Source: Butyrivibrio sp. NC3005 (GTDB taxonomy: Bacteria > Bacillota > Clostridia > Lachnospirales > Lachnospiraceae). From it: DNA of 64,000 bases. Shown in pieces: positions 1-8,453 of the stretch; within the stretch, counting starts at the first letter, position 1, and each line of letters opens with the position of its first letter. Location of the stretch: positions 1-64,000 of the forward strand of contig NZ_AUKC01000003.1 of NCBI RefSeq assembly GCF_000424545.1, read 5' to 3'. Under the pieces are notes generated by a model that saw only the letters and a list, made by a program, of their open reading frames with translations, was not told the DNA's origin and did not search any database. The translations under genes were made by a program, and so were the position numbers.

Positions 1-68
1 GCCTTTTAACCCCAAAAACCAACGTTTATAAACAATTCTGCTCATGAAATATTACAAGCCATCAGAAC
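1..68 (-). repeat. Element C, copy C1 (truncated by window edge)
   Basis: Right-hand part of the C repeat in minus orientation. It keeps the conserved arm ending in CATCAGAAC (60-68) and the inner AACGTTTATAAAC block. It matches the copy at 54213-54353 closely, including the flank after it. The other arm lies outside the window. It is followed directly by elements A and B, forming a composite C-A-B unit. Confidence 0.75.
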
Positions 69-94
69 TCATCTAATTAGTTCAAATAACAAAA

Positions 95-240
95 AGTATG
101 ACTTTTTGTCACTTATATTCAGAAACTCGCATTTACTGCGAGTTTCGTGAGAACAAAAGTCAAGTGGCAAACTGGTCCAAGGCGAAGCCTTTTTAAATGG
201 CCAGTTTGCGTAGTTTTTGGAACGTAGTGACAAAAATCTA
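95..240 (+). repeat. Element A, copy A1 (complete)
   Basis: A complete copy of a roughly 145-bp intergenic repeat. An 11-bp perfect outer stem pairs TTTTTGTCACT (103-113) with AGTGACAAAAA (226-236). Inside it are a 10-bp hairpin GAAACTCGCA/TGCGAGTTTC (122-131 with 137-146) and a 9-bp stem GCAAACTGG/CCAGTTTGC (167-175 with 201-209), which is topped by a small GGCGAAGCC hairpin. The predicted shape is a closed multi-hairpin. It encodes no convincing protein. Confidence 0.8.
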
Positions 241-324
241 TGACTTCTTGCTGAGATTTAGGATAATCATCAGCAAGAATCCTGCTTCGCAGGACAAAAT
301 TTGTCTTAACGACAAATTTTGTCC
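239..324 (+). repeat. Element B, copy B1 (3 of 4 hairpins)
   Basis: First three hairpins of the B repeat: TTCTTGCTGA/TCAGCAAGAA, TCCTGC-TTC-GCAGGA, and ACAAAATTTGTC/GACAAATTTTGT. The fourth hairpin seen in other copies is missing. It lies immediately downstream of the sugar-binding protein gene on that gene's coding strand, so it may act as its transcription end, although no U-tract is obvious. Confidence 0.75.
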
Positions 325-328
325 TACT

Positions 329-1933
329 TTATCCATCGTTTTCAATAACAATCTGATTATCTGCTTTGAGTTTTGAATAAAAAGTTATCTCATTTTCAGA
401 CAAAACATCATACCCTTGTTTTCCAAAGTATTCCAGCATTGCTATTGCATGATAGTAATTTGCCTGCTTAGACGCTTCTTGTACGAAATTACTCGCAGGA
501 ACTCTTCCACTATCAACAATATCATGTATACCAACCTTATTAAAAAACTGATTGCAAAAATTCCAATACCCAGCAATATTCGTCCAGCCATATGGAATAG
601 GATTTCTGCAGCTTTCAAAATAAATATCCCAATAATTCTTATGTTCTTTATCCATATTTGTATAAAACATTTTTTTGTATAATTCCCATATTTCATTATC
701 CATAGTAATGGGAGCCGGCATAACATCATTTTTCAATAAATTACCCTCAGAGTTAAGAACAGAATAATCATTGTATGCTTCAATCCTCGTTTTCCATCCA
801 TCTATTCCAAAACTCATAAATTTGAGAAGTTCATACGCTTCACGCGGGTATCTAGTACTCGAAGATATTCCTCCAAAATCAATTGTTGCTATAGTTTTGC
901 TATCTATATTCGATTCTGTTTCTGTCAAAGAAACAGGAATTGGGTAAGGCACAATATCCAGATCGCTTTGCATAATTTCATAGCTTTCCCATATGCCTTG
1001 ATACGTCCAAAAAGAATCAACTAAAACAGCAACTTGTCCAGATGTCCCATACCAGGCATTCTCATCACCAAGCCATTCTTTCATTTCAGGAGTTCCTTTT
1101 AACGGGGCAACGTACCCTCCGTTTTTCAAATCAGAAAACTCCTGCTCTCCAATAGCCCATCCTTCTAGGTTAAATCTCCTACCATCAAATCCTAGTTCCC
1201 CAATAATCTTGTCAGAATACGCAATTCCATAATACGAATCAAGTCTATTGGCACACCCACAGCCGTAGTACTTTTTCTGATTTTCATCTGTATATGTAGC
1301 GTCTTTTATAAGATAAATCATTTCTTCCCAATTCCAACCAGTGTCTGGTTCTGCAATACCAAGTTTATTCAAAACATTTCTATCTATATAGATAATTCCC
1401 GGAAAAAATTTAACAGGCACTGCATATCTTCTACTCGTTCCAAAGCATCCAAGTCCTGCACTGTTAATAGTAGGCAATAAGTTTTTGGTCTCAGGATCTT
1501 TATTCCAGAAATCTGTAATATCGCCCAGCAGCATGTTCGAAAGTGCAAAATCAGCATCTGAGTACATAATAACATCAGGAGTTTCACCATTTGAAACCAT
1601 TGTAAGAAGAGTATCATCATAGCTTGATACACTCTCATAATAGTTCTTAACTGTTATGTTAGGATAAATCTGCATGAACCTATTAGCCAGATAATTCGTT
1701 ATTTCTCTCTGATCGAAATTAAAGTATGTAAGAGTAATCTTATCAGAAGTTATATCATTAGATTTGTGATAAACAATATCGCTGCCGACTACAGTACTTT
1801 CAATATAAGTAGTCTCTTCATATGACATTGCAATAGAACTGTCATTTTCAACTTGAATCTCCTTTGAAAGCTGACAGGACGTTATAAAAAATACTGAAGT
1901 TATGGCACAAAAAATGGCGATTAGTTTTTTCAT
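329..1933 (-). CDS. ABC-type extracellular sugar-binding lipoprotein
   Basis: 534 residues. The N-terminus is a lipoprotein signal (basic start, hydrophobic core, then I-T-S-C with the lipidated Cys at about 20). The mature part reads like a family 1 solute-binding protein: a beta strand leading to YFNFDQREITNYLANRFMQI, and the conserved GETPDVIMYSDADFA segment. This fold captures oligosaccharides outside the cell and passes them to an ABC permease. No permease or ATPase gene is next to it, so it is either an orphan or works with a system elsewhere. The ATG follows GGAG. The gene is bracketed by A/B repeats, with element A2 starting only 17 bp upstream, so the repeat probably lies in its leader or promoter. 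The substrate is unknown. Confidence 0.85.
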   Translation of the reverse strand: MKKLIAIFCAITSVFFITSCQLSKEIQVENDSSIAMSYEETTYIESTVVGSDIVYHKSNDITSDKITLTYFNFDQREITNYLANRFMQIYPNITVKNYYESVSSYDDTLLTMVSNGETPDVIMYSDADFALSNMLLGDITDFWNKDPETKNLLPTINSAGLGCFGTSRRYAVPVKFFPGIIYIDRNVLNKLGIAEPDTGWNWEEMIYLIKDATYTDENQKKYYGCGCANRLDSYYGIAYSDKIIGELGFDGRRFNLEGWAIGEQEFSDLKNGGYVAPLKGTPEMKEWLGDENAWYGTSGQVAVLVDSFWTYQGIWESYEIMQSDLDIVPYPIPVSLTETESNIDSKTIATIDFGGISSSTRYPREAYELLKFMSFGIDGWKTRIEAYNDYSVLNSEGNLLKNDVMPAPITMDNEIWELYKKMFYTNMDKEHKNYWDIYFESCRNPIPYGWTNIAGYWNFCNQFFNKVGIHDIVDSGRVPASNFVQEASKQANYYHAIAMLEYFGKQGYDVLSENEITFYSKLKADNQIVIENDG

Positions 1934-1949
1934 ATGGCTCCAACATTAA

Positions 1950-2096
1950 AGTATGACTTCTTGTCACTTACATTCAGAAACTCGCATTTACTGCGAGTTT
2001 CGTGAGACCAAAAGTCAAGTGGCAAACTGGTCCAAGGCGAAGCCTTTTCAAATGGCCAGTTTGCGTAGTTTTTGGAACGCAGTGACAAAAATCTAT
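1950..2096 (+). repeat. Element A, copy A2
   Basis: Nearly identical to A1 and in the same orientation, forming a direct repeat around the sugar-binding protein gene. The outer stem TTCTTGTCACT/AGTGACAAAAA has one C-A mismatch. The inner GAAACTCGCA hairpin and the GCAAACTGG/CCAGTTTGC stem are retained. Confidence 0.8.
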
Positions 2097-2222
2097 AGGT
2101 TCTTGTTTTCATTAGGAAAATCATGAACCGTACCAGACCAAAATTTGTCGTTAAGACAAATTTTGTCCTGCAAAGCAGGATTCTTGCTGATGATTATCCT
2201 AAATCTCAGCAAGAAGTCATAA
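2094..2222 (-). repeat. Element B, copy B2
   Basis: Full-length B repeat in minus orientation, with all four hairpins recognisable. The terminal one, pairing GGTTC.TG with CAAGAACC, carries one mismatch. Together with A2 it fills most of the gap between the sugar-binding protein gene and rfbC. Confidence 0.75.
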
Positions 2223-2345
2223 GAAACAATAACCTATATAGTTAATCTCTTATCCCCTATATCGCCATTTTGCCCTTGCTTCATTAGTTGCAGTCTTACA
2301 GACTTTTCAAAAATCATCTATAATAATTTATCTTTTTTTATAATG

Positions 2346-2390
2346 CAAAAAAGCCTGCTACTACCTGCATAATGCAAGTAGTAACAGGAC
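2346..2390 (-). terminator. Rho-independent terminator after rfbC
   Basis: Long stem with arms at 2354-2369 and 2373-2388 (CCTGTTACTACTTGCA against TGCAGGTAGTAGCAGG, with two G-U pairs) and a 3-nt loop. On the minus strand it is followed by C then six T. It sits about 40 bp after the rfbC stop codon. Confidence 0.85.
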
Positions 2391-2429
2391 TTATCTTTAT
2401 AAATGCAATATTAAAACCGTTCTGTATTA

Positions 2430-3038
2430 TTAAAACTTAAATGTGTCTTTAAGCCCAAGCCATTTCTGATCTTTATCAGAAAGGTTAAGTGGTGTACCAT
2501 CTTCCATCACATAACCATTGGCAGAAGCACTTCCTGAATACTCTCCCTTGACATTTGGCCACTTTATGCCAATCTCAGGATCATTCCATGCCATTCCGCC
2601 CTCATCATTCTGATGCCAGAAATCATTTACTTTGTAGCAGAACTCAGCTTCATCGCTAAGAACAAGGAAACCATGTGCAAATCCTTCAGGAATAAGGAAC
2701 TGTTTCTTATTCTCTGCAGAAAGCTCAACGCCGTACCATTTTCCATAAGTCTTGGAGTTTGAACGAAGATCAACAGCAACATCAAATACTGTTCCTCTTA
2801 CCGCACGAACAAGCTTACACTGAGGATAATTCTTCTGGAAGTGAAGTCCTCTCAAAACACCTTTAGTAGACATTGACTGGTTGTCCTGAACAAATTTTAT
2901 GTCAAAACCAGCTTCCTTCATATCATTTTCATTATAAGTTTCCATGAAGTATCCGCGCTCGTCACCATGAACAGCTGGTGTAATAACACATAAACCTTCA
3001 ATTCCACCAACATTTTTCTCAACAAAAATCTGTCCCAT
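2430..3038 (-). CDS. rfbC: dTDP-4-dehydrorhamnose 3,5-epimerase
   Basis: 202 residues, usual length for RfbC/RmlC. It converts dTDP-4-keto-6-deoxyglucose to the 4-keto-rhamnose form in the cytoplasm. Family signatures visible include GVLRGLHFQ, the DVAVDLR strand and the EGFAHGFLVLS cupin segment with its active-site His. It lies 22 bp after rfbB and is probably co-transcribed with it. The reductase RfbD and the thymidylyltransferase RfbA are not in the window, so the pathway is incomplete here. A strong terminator follows. Confidence 0.93.
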   Translation of the reverse strand: MGQIFVEKNVGGIEGLCVITPAVHGDERGYFMETYNENDMKEAGFDIKFVQDNQSMSTKGVLRGLHFQKNYPQCKLVRAVRGTVFDVAVDLRSNSKTYGKWYGVELSAENKKQFLIPEGFAHGFLVLSDEAEFCYKVNDFWHQNDEGGMAWNDPEIGIKWPNVKGEYSGSASANGYVMEDGTPLNLSDKDQKWLGLKDTFKF

Positions 3039-3060
3039 TATTCAAAAACCTCGTTTTTTA

Positions 3061-4092
3061 TCAATCAATTACTTTCTTGTTGCTGTACATTTCTTTGTAG
3101 TAATTCTGATATTCACCAGAAATGATGTTCTCCCACCACTCCTTGTTATCAAGATACCACTGAATTGTCTTCTTGATTCCATCTTTGAACATAGTCTCAG
3201 GAAGCCATCCAAGTTCATTATGAATCTTTGTAGGATCAATAGCATATCTCTGGTCATGTCCCTGACGGTCAGTTACATGCTCGATAAGAGAATATGGCTT
3301 GTCAAGAGCATCGCAGATAAGCTTAACGATATCAATGTTCTTCATCTCATTGTGACCACCGATATTATAAACTTCTCCAACTGTTCCCTTTCTCATGATA
3401 AGGTCGATTGCCTTGCAATGATCTTCTACATAGAGCCAGTCACGAACGTTAATACCTTCACCATATACAGGAAGCTTCTTATCAGCCATAGCATTGGCAA
3501 TCATAAGAGGAATAAGCTTCTCAGGGAACTGGTAAGGGCCATAGTTGTTAGAACATCTGGAAATTGTAACAGGAAGTCCGAATGTTCTGTGATATGCCAT
3601 AACCAAAAGATCAGCAGAAGCCTTAGATGTGCTGTAAGGGCTTGATGTATGGATAGGAGTATCTTCGTGGAAGAAGAGGTCTGGACGGTCAAGTGGAAGA
3701 TCACCATAAACCTCATCTGTAGATACCTGATGATATCTCTTAATTCCATATTTGCGACAAGCATCCATAAGTACGGATGTACCAATTATATTAGTCTGAA
3801 GGAAAATTTCTGGATTTGCAATTGAACGGTCTACATGAGACTCAGCTGCAAAGTTTACGATAATATCTGGCTTCTCTTCCTCGAAAAGCTTCTCAACTCC
3901 CGCGCGGTCACAGATATCAAGCTTAACAAAACGGAAATTAGGCTTGTCCATTACTGGTGCAAGTGTAGAAAGGTTTCCTGCATATGTAAGTGCGTCAAGG
4001 CAGATGATTCTGTCTTCAGGATGTGACTCAAGTTCATAGAATACGAAGTTGCTTCCAATAAAGCCAGCTCCGCCAGTTACAATAATATTCAT
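3061..4092 (-). CDS. rfbB: dTDP-glucose 4,6-dehydratase
   Basis: 343 residues from the ATG at 4092, chosen because GGAG lies 5 nt upstream; an in-frame ATG seven codons earlier has no such site. Short-chain dehydrogenase fold with the N-terminal NAD motif GGAGFIGSNF. The catalytic region is YSTSKASADLL with its YxxxK pair, preceded by the STDEVYGDL segment typical of RfbB/RmlB. It makes dTDP-4-keto-6-deoxyglucose from dTDP-glucose. It feeds rfbC just downstream and presumably the surface polysaccharide made by the neighbouring cluster. Confidence 0.94.
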   Translation of the reverse strand: MNIIVTGGAGFIGSNFVFYELESHPEDRIICLDALTYAGNLSTLAPVMDKPNFRFVKLDICDRAGVEKLFEEEKPDIIVNFAAESHVDRSIANPEIFLQTNIIGTSVLMDACRKYGIKRYHQVSTDEVYGDLPLDRPDLFFHEDTPIHTSSPYSTSKASADLLVMAYHRTFGLPVTISRCSNNYGPYQFPEKLIPLMIANAMADKKLPVYGEGINVRDWLYVEDHCKAIDLIMRKGTVGEVYNIGGHNEMKNIDIVKLICDALDKPYSLIEHVTDRQGHDQRYAIDPTKIHNELGWLPETMFKDGIKKTIQWYLDNKEWWENIISGEYQNYYKEMYSNKKVID

Positions 4093-4215
4093 ATTATCTC
4101 CATTCCATCGCAAAAAGCGATTTTCATATATATATTAAATTCCTTATGACAATTGTCATTATCGATCTTGAATTTAATATATAACATGACGTTACGTCAC
4201 CTTCAAGCACTTTTT

Positions 4216-5394
4216 TTATTTTTTACAAAGAAAAATTCCTGCATCTTTTGTAATGTGGAATCCATCCGCAGTTTTTTTCTCAACAAACTCCTTGAAATCC
4301 TTGTATCTGTCAAGAAGTTTGAGATTCTGGTTGCCATGGCAGGATAAAATATATGAAATCAATGGCTCAGCAACAGATATTTCAATCGCATCCTCAAAAC
4401 GCACCATATTTATTTCGGTAAAAAAATCCTGCAAAATAGCCATACCATTTTCCAACCCAAACTTATCATACAGTTCCTCTGCTGCAAGTACTATGTCAGG
4501 ATTAAATTCCTGAACAAGATTGGTTATTTCCTTCATGTGCCTTGCTCCATAAGTACTACACTCAAATATTCCATCTTTTTTTAGAACTCTTTGACACTCT
4601 GACACAGACTTTTTTAAGTTCTTACAGTAAAACAGAACATGATTAGCTATAACAAGGTCGAATTCTTCATCATTAAATGGAATACTTTCGCAGTCAATCT
4701 GTCTGAACGAAAACCTGATGTCATTTCCAATACTGCGCCTTACATCACGAATCATACCTTCAGAAATATCCGATAGAACAACTTCTATATTATCTGGAAG
4801 TTTATCCATATTTTCAGTCCAAAAAGCCCCACTTCCACATCCAACTTCAAGAATACGCATGCCATCTTTTATATCGCACTTATCCATCATCCATGGAAAC
4901 CACCCTGTCTTGTTTACAGAAAAATCTCTATGAAGCCTTATTCTAGCTGTAATATTTGCATCATTTTGATACTGAGTCTTAAAACTCTGTTCCATAACAC
5001 TTAAATGGATAAGATTAAGCATGCTACTCCAATCGACCTGTTGCTGTCTCTCAATAGCATCAGTGGTTCTGTCTATTGCATCTGTCATAGCCTGCATCTG
5101 CTCTATTCTCTCTTCTACAAGTCTTTTCTGAACATTTAAGTTCTGTAAAAGAAGCTGACTATCAGCTGACGCAATTGTCATTTCTCTTATTTCATCCAGA
5201 GAAAAACCCAGATACTTCAGCAAAAGAATCTGAGAAAGCCTTGCAAAATCTTCGTCAGAGTAAAGTCTTGCACCACCTTCTTTATAAGACGAAGGGTGAA
5301 GAAGATTCTTTTTGTCATAAAATCGAATAGTTCTTATAGACACATGAGCTTTTGAGGCAAACTCCCCTGATGTGTAATATTTTTTATCCTTCAA
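4216..5394 (-). CDS. MerR-type regulator fused to a SAM methyltransferase
   Basis: 392 residues. Residues 1 to about 70 are a MerR winged helix (YYTSGEFASKAHVSIRTIRF, then a DEIREM helix). A helical, probably coiled-coil, dimerisation stretch with RLVEERIEQMQAMTDA follows at about 85-120. From about 165 onward is a class I methyltransferase with motif I ILEVGCGSGAFW and later CESIPFNDEEFDLVIANHVL. No effector-binding domain is visible; the methyltransferase takes its place. Architectures of this kind are known, but target and substrate cannot be told from sequence. It is a single gene, divergent from the UDP-glucose dehydrogenase operon. Confidence 0.85.
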   Translation of the reverse strand: MKDKKYYTSGEFASKAHVSIRTIRFYDKKNLLHPSSYKEGGARLYSDEDFARLSQILLLKYLGFSLDEIREMTIASADSQLLLQNLNVQKRLVEERIEQMQAMTDAIDRTTDAIERQQQVDWSSMLNLIHLSVMEQSFKTQYQNDANITARIRLHRDFSVNKTGWFPWMMDKCDIKDGMRILEVGCGSGAFWTENMDKLPDNIEVVLSDISEGMIRDVRRSIGNDIRFSFRQIDCESIPFNDEEFDLVIANHVLFYCKNLKKSVSECQRVLKKDGIFECSTYGARHMKEITNLVQEFNPDIVLAAEELYDKFGLENGMAILQDFFTEINMVRFEDAIEISVAEPLISYILSCHGNQNLKLLDRYKDFKEFVEKKTADGFHITKDAGIFLCKK

Positions 5395-5414
5395 AATAGG
5401 CCTCCAAGCCCCGG

Positions 5415-5435
5415 AATGTTATTTTAAGTAACATT
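5415..5435. promoter_or_regulatory. Palindrome upstream of MerR-methyltransferase
   Basis: AATGTTA and TAACATT form a 7-bp perfect inverted repeat with a 7-bp centre, about 20 bp before the start codon. The position fits an operator for the adjacent MerR-type protein or part of its leader. No binding consensus is known to me. Confidence 0.35.
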
Positions 5436-5648
5436 TCAGGGTGATTTCAACTAAAAATTAATTATTTTCAAGTTAAAAGTTGATTTTAAATCACAAAAAT
5501 GATATTCTAATTTTAACAAAAAGGTCTATCCAATTAATATAGACCCTTATAATGATTGCGTATTTCATCGTCGACGAAATTTGGTTTGATTATAAAAAAA
5601 TACATAAAACACCAAAACAACTACTATTATACAAGAATGGAGATTACT

Positions 5649-7124
5649 ATGAAAACTTTTTCACAGCAGCGTTTTGCTGATTTGGTTTTACAAAAAAGAA
5701 AAGAGTTAAATTTAACTCAGGCTGAATTATCCAGAATCACAGGTATCAACAGAACTACACTTAGTCGTATCGAATCCTGTGAGTATATTCCTCTTTTGCC
5801 ACAGCTCGAAGCCCTTAGCAGCACACTTTTGTTTGATCCTACAGAGGTCTATGAAGATGCTCCTGACAAAGAGTTAGAGCCACACAAACCTTACAACGTT
5901 GCTATTGCCGGAACAGGATATGTAGGATTATCAATTGCTACTCTTTTATCACAGCACAACCACGTTACAGCTGTTGATATCATCCCTGAAAAAGTCAAGC
6001 TTATTAACAACAGACAATCTCCTATTCAGGACACTTATATTGAGAAGTATCTTGAGGAAAAAGATTTGGATCTTACAGCAACAACAAATGGTGAAGAAGC
6101 TTACAAGGATGCTGACTTTGTAGTTATTGCTACTCCTACTAACTACGATCCTCAGAAAAACTACTTCGACACTTCTCTAGTTGAAGATGTTATTAAACTT
6201 GTTCTTAAAGTTAATCCAAATGCGATTATGGTTATTAAATCAACTATACCAGTTGGATTCACCAAATCTGTAAGAGAAAAATACAACACAAAGAATATTA
6301 TTTTCAGCCCTGAGTTTCTCCGTGAATCCAAGGCTTTATACGATAACCTATATCCTTCCAGAATCATTGTCGGAACAGATCTTGAAGATGAAAAGCTTAC
6401 AAAAGCAGCCAATACATTTGCAATGCTTCTCCAGGAAGGTGCTATCAAGCAGAATATCGATACTCTTATTATGGGACTTACAGAAGCTGAAGCTGTTAAA
6501 CTTTTTGCCAATACCTATCTTGCACTTAGAGTATCCTACTTCAACGAACTTGATACCTATGCTGAGTCCAAGGGACTTAATACTCAGCACATCATAGATG
6601 GTGTATGCCTTGATCCTAGAATCGGTACACATTACAACAACCCTTCCTTTGGTTATGGTGGATATTGTCTTCCTAAGGATACCAAACAGCTTCTTGCAAA
6701 TTACAAGGATGTTCCGGAAAACCTTATTGAAGCTATAGTGGAATCCAACAGGACAAGAAAAGATTTTATAGCTGACAGAGTATTAGAAATTGCCGGCTGC
6801 TATGGTAACTCCGAAGAATACAACAAGGAAAAAGAGCATTCAGTAGTAATCGGAGTTTATAGACTTACTATGAAATCCAACTCAGATAACTTCCGTCAAT
6901 CCTCTATTCAAGGTATAATGAAACGTATCAAGGCAAAAGGAGCTACAGTTGTTATCTACGAACCAACTCTTGAGAATGGTACAACCTTCTTCGGAAGTCT
7001 TGTTGTCAACGATTTAGAGGAGTTCAAGAAAAAGAGCAACGCTATTATTGCCAACCGTTACAACGAATGTCTTGATGATGTTAAAGATAAAGTCTATACT
7101 AGAGATATTTTCCAGAGAGATTAA
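5649..7124 (+). CDS. XRE helix-turn-helix fused to UDP-glucose 6-dehydrogenase
   Basis: 491 residues from the ATG at 5649, chosen because GGAG lies 6 nt upstream. Residues about 8-65 are an XRE/Cro HTH ([20 protein letters not shown], then [20 protein letters not shown]). After a short acidic linker comes a UDP-glucose/GDP-mannose dehydrogenase with NAD motif GTGYVG at about 88-93. The catalytic loop is [10 protein letters not shown] with Cys340. The enzyme oxidises UDP-glucose to UDP-glucuronate in two NAD-dependent steps. Enzymes of this family normally begin at the Rossmann fold, so the 80-residue DNA-binding front is an addition. It is first in an operon with the GDP-mannose genes. Confidence 0.9.
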   Translation: MKTFSQQRFADLVLQKRKELNLTQAELSRITGINRTTLSRIESCEYIPLLPQLEALSSTLLFDPTEVYEDAPDKELEPHKPYNVAIAGTGYVGLSIATLLSQHNHVTAVDIIPEKVKLINNRQSPIQDTYIEKYLEEKDLDLTATTNGEEAYKDADFVVIATPTNYDPQKNYFDTSLVEDVIKLVLKVNPNAIMVIKSTIPVGFTKSVREKYNTKNIIFSPEFLRESKALYDNLYPSRIIVGTDLEDEKLTKAANTFAMLLQEGAIKQNIDTLIMGLTEAEAVKLFANTYLALRVSYFNELDTYAESKGLNTQHIIDGVCLDPRIGTHYNNPSFGYGGYCLPKDTKQLLANYKDVPENLIEAIVESNRTRKDFIADRVLEIAGCYGNSEEYNKEKEHSVVIGVYRLTMKSNSDNFRQSSIQGIMKRIKAKGATVVIYEPTLENGTTFFGSLVVNDLEEFKKKSNAIIANRYNECLDDVKDKVYTRDIFQRD

Positions 7125-7139
7125 GGAAGGAAAGAAAAA

Positions 7140-8453
7140 ATGAATATTATCCTTTTATCAGGTGGAAGCGGTAAACGCTTGTGGCCGCTTTCAAATGATG
7201 TTAGAAGCAAACAGTTCATTAAAATCTTCAAAAATGAAGATGGATCTTATGAATCTATGCTTCAGCGTATGTACAATAATATAAAAAAGATAGACAAAGA
7301 TGCGGTTGTAACAATCGCAACTTCCAAAAGTCAGGTATCAGCCATTCACAATCAGATTGGCTCAGATGTATCTATTTCTGTAGAACCCTGCAGAAGAGAT
7401 ACATTCCCTGCTATCGCTCTTGCTACATGCTTTCTTCATGATATTAAGCACGTAGACAGAGACGAATCAGTTGTTGTATGCCCTGTAGACCCTTATGTTG
7501 AAAGTGACTACTTCGAAGCATTGAAAGAGCTTGCAAGACTTGCAAAAGAAGGAGATTCCAACTTAACACTTATGGGAATGGAACCAACCTATCCTTCAGA
7601 AAAGTATGGCTATATAATCCCTGAGACAAAAGAAAATGTCAGCAAAGTCAGCATGTTCAAGGAAAAGCCTGATATAGAGACTGCCAAAGAGTATCTTGAA
7701 AAAGGAGCACTCTGGAATGGCGGAATCTTTGCTTACAAACTTGGATATGTTCTCGATATTGCTCATAAACTTATCGATTTCACAGACTATGATGATCTTT
7801 TCTCAAAATATGAAACACTTACAAAGATTAGTTTCGATTATGCTGTAGTTGAGAAAGAATCCCGCATCAATGTTATGCGTTTCTCCGGCATGTGGAAAGA
7901 TCTTGGAACCTGGAACACACTCACAGAGGCAATGCAGGAGCACACAATTGGAAATGCAACTCTTTCTTCCTGTGACAACGTACATGTTATCAACAACATG
8001 GATGTTCCGCTTTTGTGCATGGGACTTAAAGATGTGATTGTTGCAGCTTCTCCAGACGGAATCCTTGTTTCAGACAAGCCTCAGTCAAGCTACATCAAAC
8101 CTTTTGTAGATACTTTCGATGACAGAATCCGCTATGCTGAAAAAAGCTGGGGCAACTATCAAGTTATCGATGTTGAAAGCGACAGCATGACTATAAAAGT
8201 TACTCTTCATGCAGGTCACAAGATGAATTACCACAGCCATCAGCACAGAGATGAAGCATGGACTATCATTTCCGGAACCGGACGTACCATTATCGATGGA
8301 ATGGAACAACAGGTTAAACCAGGTGATATAATCACAATGCAGGCTGGATGCCGTCATATGATTATCGCAGATTCAGAGCTTTCGCTGATTGAAGTTCAGC
8401 TTGGCAAGGAGATAAGCGTAAATGACAAGATTAAATACGACGATCCACAATAA
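7140..8453 (+). CDS. manC: Mannose-1-phosphate guanylyltransferase (ManC type, with cupin)
   Basis: 437 residues. The N-terminal nucleotidyltransferase carries LSGGSGKRLWPLSNDVRSKQ at 6-25 and EKPDIETAKEYL. The C-terminal cupin at about 350-430 has MNYHSHQHRDEAWTIISGTG and the GDIITMQAGCRH strand, as in type II phosphomannose isomerase/GDP-mannose pyrophosphorylase proteins. It makes GDP-mannose from mannose-1-phosphate and GTP and may also isomerise mannose-6-phosphate. It starts 15 bp after the dehydrogenase stop, with AAGGAAGG upstream, so it is in the same operon. ManA follows with overlap. Confidence 0.92.
   Translation: MNIILLSGGSGKRLWPLSNDVRSKQFIKIFKNEDGSYESMLQRMYNNIKKIDKDAVVTIATSKSQVSAIHNQIGSDVSISVEPCRRDTFPAIALATCFLHDIKHVDRDESVVVCPVDPYVESDYFEALKELARLAKEGDSNLTLMGMEPTYPSEKYGYIIPETKENVSKVSMFKEKPDIETAKEYLEKGALWNGGIFAYKLGYVLDIAHKLIDFTDYDDLFSKYETLTKISFDYAVVEKESRINVMRFSGMWKDLGTWNTLTEAMQEHTIGNATLSSCDNVHVINNMDVPLLCMGLKDVIVAASPDGILVSDKPQSSYIKPFVDTFDDRIRYAEKSWGNYQVIDVESDSMTIKVTLHAGHKMNYHSHQHRDEAWTIISGTGRTIIDGMEQQVKPGDIITMQAGCRHMIIADSELSLIEVQLGKEISVNDKIKYDDPQ

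Noticed and set aside
1930..2124. 64-codon frame across repeats A2 and B2
   Set aside because: It is a translation of hairpin sequence; the same repeat elsewhere is broken by stops and indels.
3220..3645. 141-codon plus-strand frame opposite rfbB
   Set aside because: Antisense shadow of a well supported gene with no ribosome site or domain pattern.
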